Assembly: GCA_038134525.1 (NCBI GenBank)
Contig: JAYPVI010000003.1
Coordinates: 186,001 to 250,000 of the forward strand
Direction of reading: 5' to 3'
DNA length: 64,000 nt
Source: GCA-002727735 sp038134525
GTDB taxonomy: Bacteria > Bacteroidota > Bacteroidia > Flavobacteriales_D > Parvicellaceae
Both the position numbers and the translations under genes were made by a program. The stretch's first letter is position 1. Every line of letters begins with the position of its first letter. Positions 25,208-33,239 of this stretch are shown in pieces. The notes below the pieces were generated by a model. That model was not told the origin of the DNA. It searched no databases and saw only the letters and a program-made list of their open reading frames with translations.

Positions 25208-26626
25208 ATGAAAAACTTATACTTATCATTAGTTACCTGCTTCGTTTTTAGCAGTACGTTTAGTCAAAGCCTTGTTTCTTGCACCTATCTAAATCAAACC
25301 TCTTCTCTCATTCTATCAGTCACTTCTGGTCTTAATGTTTCTTATGATGTAGATTTATATAAAATGGTGTATAACACCGTTGATGTGCAGGGAAACCCAA
25401 CCATTGCTTCTGGAGCATTTTTAGTGCCTACAAACACCAATTGTGCTGATTTTCCGATAGCAGTTTATAATCACGGAACAACCTTAAGAAAAAATGATGT
25501 CCCTTCAAATGACACGCAAGAGACCTTTATAGGGAAAATATTCGCTGCTGGTGGATATTTTGTATGTATGCCCGATTACTTAGGTATGGGAGATAGTCCT
25601 GGTTTACACCCTTACGTCCATGGAGAATCTGAAGCCACAGCCAGTGTGGATATGATCAGAGCTGCTCGGGAATTTATAACAAATGATCTAAACCTAATTG
25701 ACAATGGTCAAGTCTTTCTAACTGGATATTCACAAGGGGGACATGCTTGTATGGCCACCCATAAATACATCCATGAAAACAGTCTGCAAAGTGAATTTGA
25801 TGTAATTGCATCTGCACCGTGCTCAGGTCCGTATGATTTATCTGGCATCATGGCCGACACCATTATGTCTCCAACACCTTATTCTAATCCCGGTTATATT
25901 ACCTATCTATTAGCCTCTTACGAGTTGGTTTATGGAAATATTTTCAACACTTGGTCAGATGTGTTGTACCCTCCTTACGACACCATAGTCCCCCCTTATT
26001 TTAATGGTAATAACACCACGTTAGGAATGGGATCACTAAATAATATTTTACCTAATGATATGAGTTTATTGATTCGTGATACGTGTATGAATAATTTTAG
26101 AAATGACTCTATAAATAAAAATCATCCGTGGTGGCAAGCGCTATTGGATAATGACAACTTCGACTGGGTGCCACAAGAACCGGTTCGTATGTATTACTGC
26201 ACCGCAGACGAACAAGTAGCCTTTACCAATGCCTTGTCTGCAGAAGCGTATATGAATGCAAATGGCGCGCCAAGTGTTCAAGCTATTAGTGCTGGATCAG
26301 GGAGTCATGGTGCATGTGTTTTTCCGGCATTGTCAGCCGCATTTAATTGGTTTCAATCCTTAAAATCGGCCTGTACCGTAACATCATCAAGTTCTTTAGC
26401 GGCCATTGCACCTAAATTATATCCTAATCCATCTAGCCATTTTTTCACTGTGGAGCTTGAGGGATCAGGATTACTCCAAATTTTTGATGTAAATGGGAAA
26501 TTAGTACATCATAATAATTTTGATCAGTCGGCCAAAGTGGATGTATCTATTTGGTCTTTTGGGATTTATCATGTTTCAATTGAGAGTAATGAGCACTGCT
26601 TTCATTCATACTTTATAAAAAACTAG
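25208..26626 (+). CDS. Secreted alpha/beta-hydrolase (lipase-like) with T9SS tail
   Basis: A 472-residue secreted hydrolase. A signal peptide ends near TFSQ (residue 19). The alpha/beta-hydrolase body has the nucleophile elbow LTGYSQGGHA near residue 170, a candidate Asp in YCTADEQVAF and His in GSGSHGACVF. The oxyanion region is YNHGTTL. The C-terminus (KLYPNPSSHFFTVEL ... GIYHVSIES) is a T9SS type A sorting tail. The lay-out recalls secretory lipases and bacterial tannase-like esterases; substrate unknown. It converges on the fructosamine-kinase gene with a four-base overlap. Confidence 0.85.
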   Translation: MKNLYLSLVTCFVFSSTFSQSLVSCTYLNQTSSLILSVTSGLNVSYDVDLYKMVYNTVDVQGNPTIASGAFLVPTNTNCADFPIAVYNHGTTLRKNDVPSNDTQETFIGKIFAAGGYFVCMPDYLGMGDSPGLHPYVHGESEATASVDMIRAAREFITNDLNLIDNGQVFLTGYSQGGHACMATHKYIHENSLQSEFDVIASAPCSGPYDLSGIMADTIMSPTPYSNPGYITYLLASYELVYGNIFNTWSDVLYPPYDTIVPPYFNGNNTTLGMGSLNNILPNDMSLLIRDTCMNNFRNDSINKNHPWWQALLDNDNFDWVPQEPVRMYYCTADEQVAFTNALSAEAYMNANGAPSVQAISAGSGSHGACVFPALSAAFNWFQSLKSACTVTSSSSLAAIAPKLYPNPSSHFFTVELEGSGLLQIFDVNGKLVHHNNFDQSAKVDVSIWSFGIYHVSIESNEHCFHSYFIKN

Positions 26627-27471
26627 GCGTATTTTTTCAATGTACTTTCTATTCCATTGAGATAACCACTTCCAAACAAGGTAAGGTGCACCAGCAGTGG
26701 GTATAATTGATGTATGTCTATTCTTTCGTTAAGTCCCCTTTCTAATGGATAATGGTTTTGATAATAATCCATGGCTTCTTCAGGGTAACTGCCAAAAAGC
26801 GATAACATAGCCCAATCCATCTCGGGGTGTCCAAAGTATACGGCAGGATCAATAAGTACCGGATGACCTGATGTATGGATTAATAGATTACCTGACCATA
26901 AATCACCATGAATCAGAGAAGGTTTACAGGTTGGTAATAATTCGTCTAATCTTTGACATAATTTTTCAACCCAAACACAGTGTTTTTTCTCAAAAAGTCC
27001 TAGATCTCTTGCTTTAGCTGTAAGCGCTAATAGTCTATGGTTTGTGTAAAACTCAATCCAATCATTACATTGTTCATTAACTTGTATCAAGGAGCCTATA
27101 TAATTATCATGATCCAAGCCAAAATGTTTTCCTTCTATTTGGTGAAGTTGAGCTAATTTCTCTCCAAATACTGTCCAGTTTAATGTGGTTCCTTGCTCTA
27201 TATAATCCATAATAAGAAATGGTGTATCGTCAATAGTACCGGTTTTTAGGGGTTTAGGAACTATAAATGTAGATTTGGAAAGTAATTCAAGACCTCGTTT
27301 TTCTTTTTCAAAAAGTTGAGGTAGTGATTGGCTGTTGTTGATTTTGATCACCACCGATTTTTCTTGTAAAACGATTTGATATACTTCGTTTATATCACCC
27401 CCTGTTAATCGTACTATTTGACTGGGCTCTTCACCAAAGTGACATTGAATTATATGATTTATTGGAGACAA
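26623..27471 (-). CDS. Fructosamine kinase family protein
   Basis: A 282-residue small-molecule kinase. The catalytic loop is PSLIHGDLWSGNLL near residue 193 and the metal-binding segment LIDPAVYFGHPEMDWAML near 213; the N-lobe has VVIKINNSQS with the ATP-binding Lys. Family members phosphorylate ketosamine (glycated) residues or ribulosamines so that the adduct falls off. The exact substrate is not deducible. No signal peptide, so cytoplasmic. Confidence 0.9.
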   Translation of the reverse strand: MSPINHIIQCHFGEEPSQIVRLTGGDINEVYQIVLQEKSVVIKINNSQSLPQLFEKEKRGLELLSKSTFIVPKPLKTGTIDDTPFLIMDYIEQGTTLNWTVFGEKLAQLHQIEGKHFGLDHDNYIGSLIQVNEQCNDWIEFYTNHRLLALTAKARDLGLFEKKHCVWVEKLCQRLDELLPTCKPSLIHGDLWSGNLLIHTSGHPVLIDPAVYFGHPEMDWAMLSLFGSYPEEAMDYYQNHYPLERGLNERIDIHQLYPLLVHLTLFGSGYLNGIESTLKKYA

Positions 27472-27524
27472 AGTCTTTAGATAACGATTTGGTTTAAAAT
27501 TAATATTTATTTTAGTCTTTTATT

Positions 27525-27598
27525 GGGGAAGTAGCTCAGCTGGCTAGAGCACTTGACTGGCAGTCAAGAGGTCGTGGGTTCGACTCCCATCTTCTCCA
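27525..27598 (+). tRNA. tRNA-Ala (GGC)
   Basis: A complete 74-base cloverleaf: acceptor GGGGAAG with CTTCTCC, D-arm GCTC/GAGC, anticodon stem CTTGA/TCAAG with loop CTGGCAG (anticodon GGC), T-arm with GGTTCGACT. The third acceptor pair is G3:U70, the alanine identity element, which confirms the assignment. Discriminator is A and CCA is not encoded. Confidence 0.97.
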
Positions 27599-27612
27599 CT
27601 AATCTGTTAAAT

Positions 27613-27636
27613 GCCCCTTTTTGGGGCTTTTTTTTT
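27613..27636 (+). terminator. Rho-independent terminator after tRNA-Ala
   Basis: A GCCCC / GGGGC hairpin with a T-rich loop is followed at once by about nine T residues, 15 bases after the tRNA. Confidence 0.9.
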
Positions 27637-27694
27637 AGTCGTTAGAAACACAAAACTCACACTTTTAGTAGATTTTAGCTATTTTTTTGACTTT

Positions 27695-27739
27695 GGACGG
27701 TCTGTCCATTTTGGACAACGTGGACACTTTGGACACTTT
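27695..27739. repeat. GGAC array with 9-bp period
   Basis: GGAC occurs at 27695, 27713, 27722 and 27731, with a GTCC at 27704, so five 9-base units run head to tail. The last two units are identical (GGACACTTT) and the first two form an inverted repeat (GGACGGTCTGTCC). The array ends 27 bases before the lipoprotein start at 27767. It may be an operator or a small tandem repeat. Confidence 0.6.
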
Positions 27740-27766
27740 TTTTAAATTAGTATCAAAACTTACAAG

Positions 27767-28465
27767 ATGAAAAGATTATTGGTATTTATGTTTGCTGTTG
27801 CTCTTTTGGGGAGTTGTGATAACAGAGAAGATGCCCCAAAATGTGATGAAATTGAAGGAATTAATGGGTTTGCAAGTAAAAAAGGAGATTTAACTTTACC
27901 TAAAGATATTAGCTCTGGGCACACACGTACTAATTATCCTAAATACAAAAATTATGAAAACTATACTGGTACTATAAAAGTTTGTGATAAAAGTGGACTT
28001 TATCAATATGGAAACTATGTAAACGGGAAATTAAATGGTAAATTATATACTTACAATATTGACGATATCGGAATGTTTAACGATTTTTCAGATTTTAATA
28101 TTCTTAAAATTTTTAGAAAACCAAAGTTAGTAAGTATAGCAACATACGTAAATGGAGAAAACATAAAATTGGTTCGTTTTGACAATTTTACTGGAAAGAA
28201 AACATATGAATCATTTGATTTTGGTGGTACGTATATTCAAAAATGGTTTCACAATAATGGTCAAGTTGGGCATCAGAATGCTGTTGACCCCAGCCAAGAA
28301 CCATATATTGTAACAAATAATTATTGGGATGAAAAAGGCAACAAGACAACAGATTGGCCAGGAATGAGTAATACAAAAAAAAATATTTTTGATTTTATCG
28401 GTCTAACCATAACCCCTCTTTCATTGTTTTTAATCTTTATTCTTTATAGACTTAGTAGGAAATAA
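27767..28465 (+). CDS. Lipoprotein with C-terminal membrane helix, unknown function
   Basis: A 232-residue protein with a lipoprotein leader (MKRLLVFMFAVALLGSCDN, Cys 17). A short segment, GLYQYGNYVNGKLNGKLYTY, resembles one MORN-like unit, as does FHNNGQVGHQNA later. The last 25 residues (FIGLTITPLSLFLIFILYRL, then SRK) form a membrane helix with a basic end, so the protein would be held by lipid at one end and a helix at the other, which is unusual. It stands alone after tRNA-Ala and behind the GGAC array. Function unknown. Confidence 0.65.
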   Translation: MKRLLVFMFAVALLGSCDNREDAPKCDEIEGINGFASKKGDLTLPKDISSGHTRTNYPKYKNYENYTGTIKVCDKSGLYQYGNYVNGKLNGKLYTYNIDDIGMFNDFSDFNILKIFRKPKLVSIATYVNGENIKLVRFDNFTGKKTYESFDFGGTYIQKWFHNNGQVGHQNAVDPSQEPYIVTNNYWDEKGNKTTDWPGMSNTKKNIFDFIGLTITPLSLFLIFILYRLSRK

Positions 28466-28479
28466 AAGCTAACTACCTT

Positions 28480-28674
28480 TTAATCTTCAAGCAAATCCAA
28501 GATATCAGGACTCCAATTCATAAACATTCTGACATACTCTTAACACCAGTAATACCTTAAATAAGGTTCGTCAAGGTATAAGTCCCAATTCTCTTGTAGG
28601 CATTTACCAAAATAGAGAAATTCATCTTTGCTCATTGGAGGGTAGTCCGTCTCGTTGTATGGTGGTAGTTTCAT
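28480..28674 (-). pseudogene. Small ORF interrupted by one in-frame stop
   Basis: A minus-strand frame starts with ATG at 28674 (MKLPPYNETDYPPMSKDEF), runs 44 codons to a TAA at 28540-28542, and then stays open for 19 further codons (EYVRMFMNWSPDILDLLED) to a second stop at 28480. The sense-looking amino acid content on both sides of the stop suggests a decayed gene of 64 residues, although a genuine 44-residue product cannot be excluded. It overlaps the small ORF at 28622-28855. Family not recognised. Confidence 0.3.
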
Positions 28675-28855
28675 TTTGTTCTCTTAAATCTTTCATTAGT
28701 TGGTCAAATGAGAAATAGTCATCTGTTTGGTCTGGTGTCTTTATTCCAAAGGTTTCATAAACAGATTTTAAAGGAGGTTCTTTTAATTGAATGTAGCTTT
28801 CTTCTGTGCCTGCTTTTGGCAATATGTAAGGAGCTAATCTGGTACGTAGCTCCAT
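28622..28855 (-). CDS. Small hypothetical protein
   Basis: A 77-residue minus-strand frame beginning MELRTRLAPYILPKAGTEES, rich in charged and polar residues, with YFSFDQLMKDLREQNETTT near the end. No signal peptide or helix of membrane type is seen. The frame is open 13 codons further upstream (ending DLNGR before the Met), so the 5' end may be missing. It is not a convincing gene by itself; the 28466-28962 stretch (497 bases) otherwise holds only the broken frame at 28480-28674 and the promoter of the TlpA-like gene. Confidence 0.35.
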   Translation of the reverse strand: MELRTRLAPYILPKAGTEESYIQLKEPPLKSVYETFGIKTPDQTDDYFSFDQLMKDLREQNETTTIQRDGLPSNEQR

Positions 28856-28937
28856 CCTTCCGTTTAGATCAAGTGAGATCCAGTCCTGGCATTTCCATTA
28901 GATTATCATGAGTTAAATGTCCTTACTAATACTTTGT

Positions 28938-28945
28938 TATCTTTG
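28938..28945 (+). promoter_or_regulatory. Bacteroidota -7 box of the TlpA-like gene
   Basis: The sequence TATCTTTG is a perfect match to the Bacteroidota -7 consensus TAnnTTTG, 17 bases before the start at 28963. No clear -33 TTG box stands at the expected distance. Confidence 0.45.
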
Positions 28946-28962
28946 ATGGCAAAATTTCAATA

Positions 28963-30195
28963 ATGAGAATATCGATTTTAATAAGCAGTATTGCTTTTCT
29001 TTTTTTATTAAGTTGTCAAACAAACAGTACTAACGAAAGCATTTCAGAAGTAACCATAAAAGGTACCATCACCAACCCAATTGGAGATGTAGCTTTCTTT
29101 AGAACAAAAGACACCAGTTTTGAAGCTTCAGTAGATTCCTTAGGCGTTTTTTCCATTACTTTCTCCATTGACTCTGCCATGTATTTAGACTTTTATAATG
29201 GTCCAGAGCGTACGCCCATGTATGTACATCCGGGAGATAACATAACCATGAGCATTGATACGAAAATGTATGACGAAACCATTAGCTACAAAGGCAGTCT
29301 AAAATCATCTTATCTGGCAAAAAAGTATCTGTTACGGGAACAAATGGATTTTATGGGTGAAGTGTATTACCTTGGCACACAAGATGAATACGCAGCATAT
29401 CTCAACGGATATAGAGACTCCATTATGAGTGATTTAAACACATTTGATGATTCCCTATTTAACGGTAAAGAGATGGAAGATATGAACAACATGCTGGACT
29501 ATTACGCCAAAAGACAAGAGTCTTTGGCAGATTTATCGCCTTCTTCAAGAAGATATAAATGGGAATCTAATAAAGTAAGCATGGATTATAATTTTTATGT
29601 TGCCATGGATTCATTGAACGCTCCAGCATTTGATTCTATGTTGATGAATTTTTCAACGGAACTCAATCAGTTATTATCTCTTGTTGATGATACTGCTTTT
29701 GTTTCCAAAACCAAAAAAGGCATTTCTTCAACTGTAAAGGCTTGGAAAGAAAGAAAACAAGCAAAGGAAAATGTGCCTAAGCCAGGTGAAATGGCTATCG
29801 GATTTGCGTATCCTAATAAAGATAGTGTCGAATTCTCATTGGCTGATTTCAGTGGAAAATTGGTGTATGTAGATGTTTGGGCTACCTGGTGTGGACCTTG
29901 TAAAGCTGAAATTCCTTCTCTAAAAAAATTAGAAGGAGAATACCACGGAAAAAACATTACTTTCTTGAGTGTTTCTGTAGATACAGATAGAAAAGCCTGG
30001 GTAGATATGGTAGTAAATGATCAGTTAGGTGGTGTACAACTATGGGCAGACGGCTGGAGTCAAATCACAAAGGACTATGCTATTTTTGGTATTCCTCGTT
30101 TTATGCTTTTTGACCAAGATGGAAAAGTCATATCAACGGATGCACCTCGACCTTCAAGTGCCGAAATTAGACCGCTCATAGAAAAGTACATATAG
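28963..30195 (+). CDS. TlpA/ResA-like thioredoxin lipoprotein
   Basis: A 410-residue lipoprotein (leader ends FLLSC, Cys 18). Residues 28-120 resemble the DUF4369 domain that often precedes thioredoxin domains in Bacteroidota (VTIKGTITNPIGDVAFFRT). The middle is helical. Residues 270-410 are a TlpA-like thioredoxin domain with the redox motif VWATWCGPCKAEIPSL (WCxxC type, near 305) and the cis-Pro region FGIPRFMLFD. It probably works on disulfides of exported or cytochrome proteins outside the inner membrane. It is transcribed alone. Confidence 0.9.
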   Translation: MRISILISSIAFLFLLSCQTNSTNESISEVTIKGTITNPIGDVAFFRTKDTSFEASVDSLGVFSITFSIDSAMYLDFYNGPERTPMYVHPGDNITMSIDTKMYDETISYKGSLKSSYLAKKYLLREQMDFMGEVYYLGTQDEYAAYLNGYRDSIMSDLNTFDDSLFNGKEMEDMNNMLDYYAKRQESLADLSPSSRRYKWESNKVSMDYNFYVAMDSLNAPAFDSMLMNFSTELNQLLSLVDDTAFVSKTKKGISSTVKAWKERKQAKENVPKPGEMAIGFAYPNKDSVEFSLADFSGKLVYVDVWATWCGPCKAEIPSLKKLEGEYHGKNITFLSVSVDTDRKAWVDMVVNDQLGGVQLWADGWSQITKDYAIFGIPRFMLFDQDGKVISTDAPRPSSAEIRPLIEKYI

Positions 30196-30253
30196 GTTAT
30201 ACAAAACTTGGTTTTCGTTTTTTAAGCAAGATATTTAGGGTATAACCAACATT

Positions 30254-30535
30254 ATGCCTAAAAGAACGTACAAAAATAGTGCTAACCAAGTCAGCAATGC
30301 AACAGACTTAGAAATGTTGGTTGCAGATAAACGTGAACACTGGGGAGCCAACAAATCAAAAGCCAACCAAAGACAAAGTAGATGTAAAAAGAGAATAACT
30401 AAACAATTAATTCGGATTAACGGAGAAGAATATGGTGATTGTCCTTGATCAATATACCCCAACAGAAGAGTTTATCCATGTGCTGACAAATTTGTTCACG
30501 AAACTGCTCGAGCAGAAAAGCTATATCTCAAGTAG
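30254..30535 (+). pseudogene. Small basic ORF split by an in-frame TGA
   Basis: The frame starts MPKRTYKNSANQVSNATDLE, runs 64 codons to a TGA at 30446-30448, and then stays open in the same frame for 28 more codons (SIYPNRRVYPCADKFVHETA and onward) to a TAG at 30533. The part after the stop has protein-like composition (CADKFVHETARAEKLYLK), so the simplest reading is a 93-residue gene with one nonsense mutation. The stop sits between two Cys-Pro/Pro-Cys spots (DCP-stop and YPC). I do not know the family. The rest of 30196-30661 holds nothing else I can support. Confidence 0.4.
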
Positions 30536-30661
30536 GATAAAAACTACAAAAGGAGGAGAACAATTATCTTGGATTAAAAAATACAATGGGCTCTTTATAC
30601 ATCATTGGGGATATGAGGAGAAAAAATCATATCGATAGTTCTGTCGTATATCCAAAATTAG

Positions 30662-31768
30662 TTATTGTACTAAGAATTTTTCTTTATGATGGTTAGTCAC
30701 CATGATATACGGTCCCTTTGCATATGGTTGTACTGAAATGATATTTTCTCCATTTTTAAGTAAACCATGAACAATGTGTTTTCCACTTAAATCATAAATA
30801 TCATAGGGTTCATCTTTGTTGGATATAATAACAATTTGATCATCACTAATCCGAGGATAGAGTGTGAAAACATCTTTTTCAATTTGTAAGGCGGAAGTAC
30901 TTATAGGTCCGTAAATATTAAATCTAGAGAAAAAACGCCAAATTTCTATGCTGGCATCAATGTCTAAGTTACCCCAAACTCCTGGCCAGTCGTGACCCCC
31001 ACCAACTACTTTAAAATGTTCTACTTCACTTCCATTGTCGCCACCGCTGTATCGGTAGTGAATAACTGTGCTTCCATCAGTGCTTACAATGTCAGGTAGA
31101 TTAGTAATAGTGGGTGTAGCATTACAATTATTAAAATTTACCCAATATTGAATTACATCACCAATGGATTTAGACCAAGTTACATTTCCATTATATGGGA
31201 CCGTTGAATCTTGTGTGCCATGAATTTGAAGCACTGGAACGGGTCGTTGAGGATTACAATTATCAAAAGTATTTGGAGTCATAGATCCAGTTATAGACGC
31301 TACTGCTGCAAAACGTTGACTTAATTGACAAGCCAATAAAAAACTCATGTATCCTCCGTTTGACATGCCACAAGCATAAATTCGACTTTGATCTATATTG
31401 TATTGCGAAATGAGGGTATCTATAAGCACATTTGTAAAACCCACATCATCTACACTAGAAGACCCTGGTAAACCTACATTCCAATGGGTGTTTCCAATAG
31501 AGTTAAGAGTACCTTGTGGGTGAACCACAATGAAACCAGCCGTGTCGGCTATATTTTTTAACCGGGTATAAGTTAAATTTACCAAAGCGTTTGATGTGTA
31601 TCCATGAAATCCAAAGACTAGAGGCATACTAACAGTTGGATTGTATGCACTAGGGACATATAAAATGTAATCGCGCTGCATATTATCATGCCTTATTGAA
31701 GTGCTAATTTGTTGCCCATAATGGGTAACATAAATGAAAAAAAATATATAGGTAAGAAGATGTTTCAT
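30662..31768 (-). CDS. PHB-depolymerase/feruloyl-esterase-like secreted hydrolase with T9SS tail
   Basis: A 368-residue secreted esterase of the LpqC/poly(3-hydroxybutyrate) depolymerase family. I start it at the ATG at 31768, which gives a clean signal peptide (MKHLLTYIFFFIYVTHYGQQ); the frame is open further upstream but only inside the neighbouring gene. Active-site parts are FGFHGYTSNA (oxyanion), IYACGMSNGGYMSF (nucleophile Ser), IHGTQDSTVPY (Asp) and VVGGGHDWPG (His). The C-terminus (TLYPRISDDQIVIIS ... GPYIMVTNHH) is a T9SS-like tail. It overlaps the TIGR02206 gene by four bases. Confidence 0.88.
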   Translation of the reverse strand: MKHLLTYIFFFIYVTHYGQQISTSIRHDNMQRDYILYVPSAYNPTVSMPLVFGFHGYTSNALVNLTYTRLKNIADTAGFIVVHPQGTLNSIGNTHWNVGLPGSSSVDDVGFTNVLIDTLISQYNIDQSRIYACGMSNGGYMSFLLACQLSQRFAAVASITGSMTPNTFDNCNPQRPVPVLQIHGTQDSTVPYNGNVTWSKSIGDVIQYWVNFNNCNATPTITNLPDIVSTDGSTVIHYRYSGGDNGSEVEHFKVVGGGHDWPGVWGNLDIDASIEIWRFFSRFNIYGPISTSALQIEKDVFTLYPRISDDQIVIISNKDEPYDIYDLSGKHIVHGLLKNGENIISVQPYAKGPYIMVTNHHKEKFLVQ

Positions 31769-32478
31769 GTGATAGTTTTTTTTCGATAAATCCAAAAAGG
31801 CAAGCTTACCAATAATGCATGCGCTAGTAAAGCTAGCTGAAAAATGATAATGTAGTAGGGCCATTGTCCAAAAATAATCGAGGGAGGAGGTATTAACGGA
31901 TTATCTACTATCGGTCTATTAGCTAAATACATATAGTTAGCACCCACAATCCAGTTAACGATACCCACTGCAAAAGCGATGACATGAATGATTAAAAAAG
32001 CCCGCCAAACCGCATTTTTTCTAGGCCACATATTCATTATAAAAATGGCATAAAATGGAGCCATTACCAGCCCACCATGAGCTAAAAAGTAATCTATTTT
32101 ATCTAGTAAAGTAATGCCATGTGTGAGTTCTGGTGTGAGCAAAGAATGAATACCACCAGGCATACCAATGAATAGCATCAGTTCAAAAGCCCACTGCGAT
32201 TTGGAAATGAACAGATAGATGGTGACAAACCACATGATGGCACACATGTGAAGTGGAAGAGAATCTTCAATGAACCAAAAACCTTTATTGAAATGGAAGA
32301 TTTCCATTCCTACAAATTCGAAAATAAACAAGATGCTTAGCCCAAGGGTAAGATAACGTTTTCCATTATCACTTAGCCTACGACCAGAAAGAATTACGAA
32401 TAAAATCAAAGTGATTGTGATGGAATTATATATAATCCATTCTGTGGTAAAAGGGGTGATTACATGGTGTTCAATCAT
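31765..32478 (-). CDS. TIGR02206 (YwaF-like) integral membrane protein
   Basis: A 237-residue protein with about six or seven membrane helices. The stretch SLPLHMCAIMWFVTIYLF, the proline/glycine-rich GMPGGIHSLLTPEL and FLAHGGLVMAPFYAIF, and NWIVGANYMYLANRP are typical of the YwaF/TIGR02206 family, whose function is unknown. The gene overlaps both neighbours by four bases (ATGA junctions), making a tight three-gene operon with a sulfotransferase-like gene and an esterase. Confidence 0.88.
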   Translation of the reverse strand: MIEHHVITPFTTEWIIYNSITITLILFVILSGRRLSDNGKRYLTLGLSILFIFEFVGMEIFHFNKGFWFIEDSLPLHMCAIMWFVTIYLFISKSQWAFELMLFIGMPGGIHSLLTPELTHGITLLDKIDYFLAHGGLVMAPFYAIFIMNMWPRKNAVWRAFLIIHVIAFAVGIVNWIVGANYMYLANRPIVDNPLIPPPSIIFGQWPYYIIIFQLALLAHALLVSLPFWIYRKKTIT

Positions 32479-33167
32479 CTTTCTGGAGTAATGATTTCGT
32501 ATTGTAGAAACTGCATTAGTTCAATTGATAAGTGTTTGTTAATACTTTCTATGGACTGATTAGAGTAGCTATCAAGGTATTTTTTTTTAAGATAATATTC
32601 TTTTTTTTCGTGGGTAAACACTTCAGAAACAGCTACTTTTTTTTGGCTTAAGGTGAGTTTTGTATAAAAAATGGAACGTTTCTTTTTAAGCTCAAATTTT
32701 TCTTGAATTTGGGTTAAGATTTCTGCAGGGTTTTCTAATAGGTCTATATATTTTAGAAAGACGATTTTATACGTTTGTTTTTCAAATTCTCGCCATTTAT
32801 TTAAAAATAAATTATATTCTTCAATGTAATGGTAATTTGGTGTTGGCCATGCGCACTTATTTGCCCATTTTTCATAACTAAGTAACCAACTGTAAGGGTC
32901 TTTTGAAATGATAATAATTCCTTGAACTTCTTTATTTAACTCCAGTGACTTTTCAAATTCTTCAAAATGGTTAAATGTGTATCCATTGTAATATTTAGGT
33001 TCAGGGATTTTCGTTTTGTCATCGAATAATCTAAAATGTTTTTGTAGAGGATGTTCTCTTTCTTTCCTAAGATTGGGGATGCTTATCTTGAAGTTTTTTT
33101 TAAGCAGGGTTTCCAGAAAATTGGTCCCACTTCGTTGTAGGCCATAATGCAATAGCGTTTTTTTCAT
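32475..33167 (-). CDS. Sulfotransferase-like protein
   Basis: A 230-residue protein with the sulfotransferase fold signals: a 5'-phosphosulfate loop LHYGLQRSGTNFLETLL near residue 5, and a 3'-phosphate segment IIIISKDPYSWLLSYEKW near residues 93-110. I prefer the ATG at 33167 (MKKTLLHYG) over the in-frame ATG at 33185 because the P-loop should sit close to the N-terminus. Related genes sulfate exported sugars or lipids, but the acceptor is unknown. It is first in the minus operon with the TIGR02206 and esterase genes. Confidence 0.75.
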   Translation of the reverse strand: MKKTLLHYGLQRSGTNFLETLLKKNFKISIPNLRKEREHPLQKHFRLFDDKTKIPEPKYYNGYTFNHFEEFEKSLELNKEVQGIIIISKDPYSWLLSYEKWANKCAWPTPNYHYIEEYNLFLNKWREFEKQTYKIVFLKYIDLLENPAEILTQIQEKFELKKKRSIFYTKLTLSQKKVAVSEVFTHEKKEYYLKKKYLDSYSNQSIESINKHLSIELMQFLQYEIITPER

Positions 33168-33239
33168 CCTACTATAAATATACAATTCAATTATGGAACA
33201 GTATTTGTTTATTTAGTGATCTACAATTATTTTAGCAAT

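Noticed and set aside
28708..28911. Plus-strand 67-residue ORF
   Set aside because: Opposite to the slightly better minus-strand frame and without a supporting start region; neither is strong.
30235..30462. Minus-strand 75-residue hydrophobic ORF opposite the small basic gene
   Set aside because: Its Leu/Phe-rich content is what antisense to Lys/Asn-rich codons gives; the plus-strand frame has a more natural composition and extends past the TGA.
30432..30638. Plus-strand 68-residue ORF overlapping the TGA-split gene
   Set aside because: It lies in another frame over the second half of the split gene and has no leader or recognisable domain; I could not support it as separate.
27525..30660. 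Integrative element at tRNA-Ala
   Set aside because: No integrase, transposase or direct repeat of the tRNA end was found, so only a weak suspicion remains.
31769..31864. Longer N-terminus of the PHB-depolymerase-like esterase
   Set aside because: It would encode a non-leader segment inside the neighbouring gene; the ATG at 31768 starts a perfect signal peptide.
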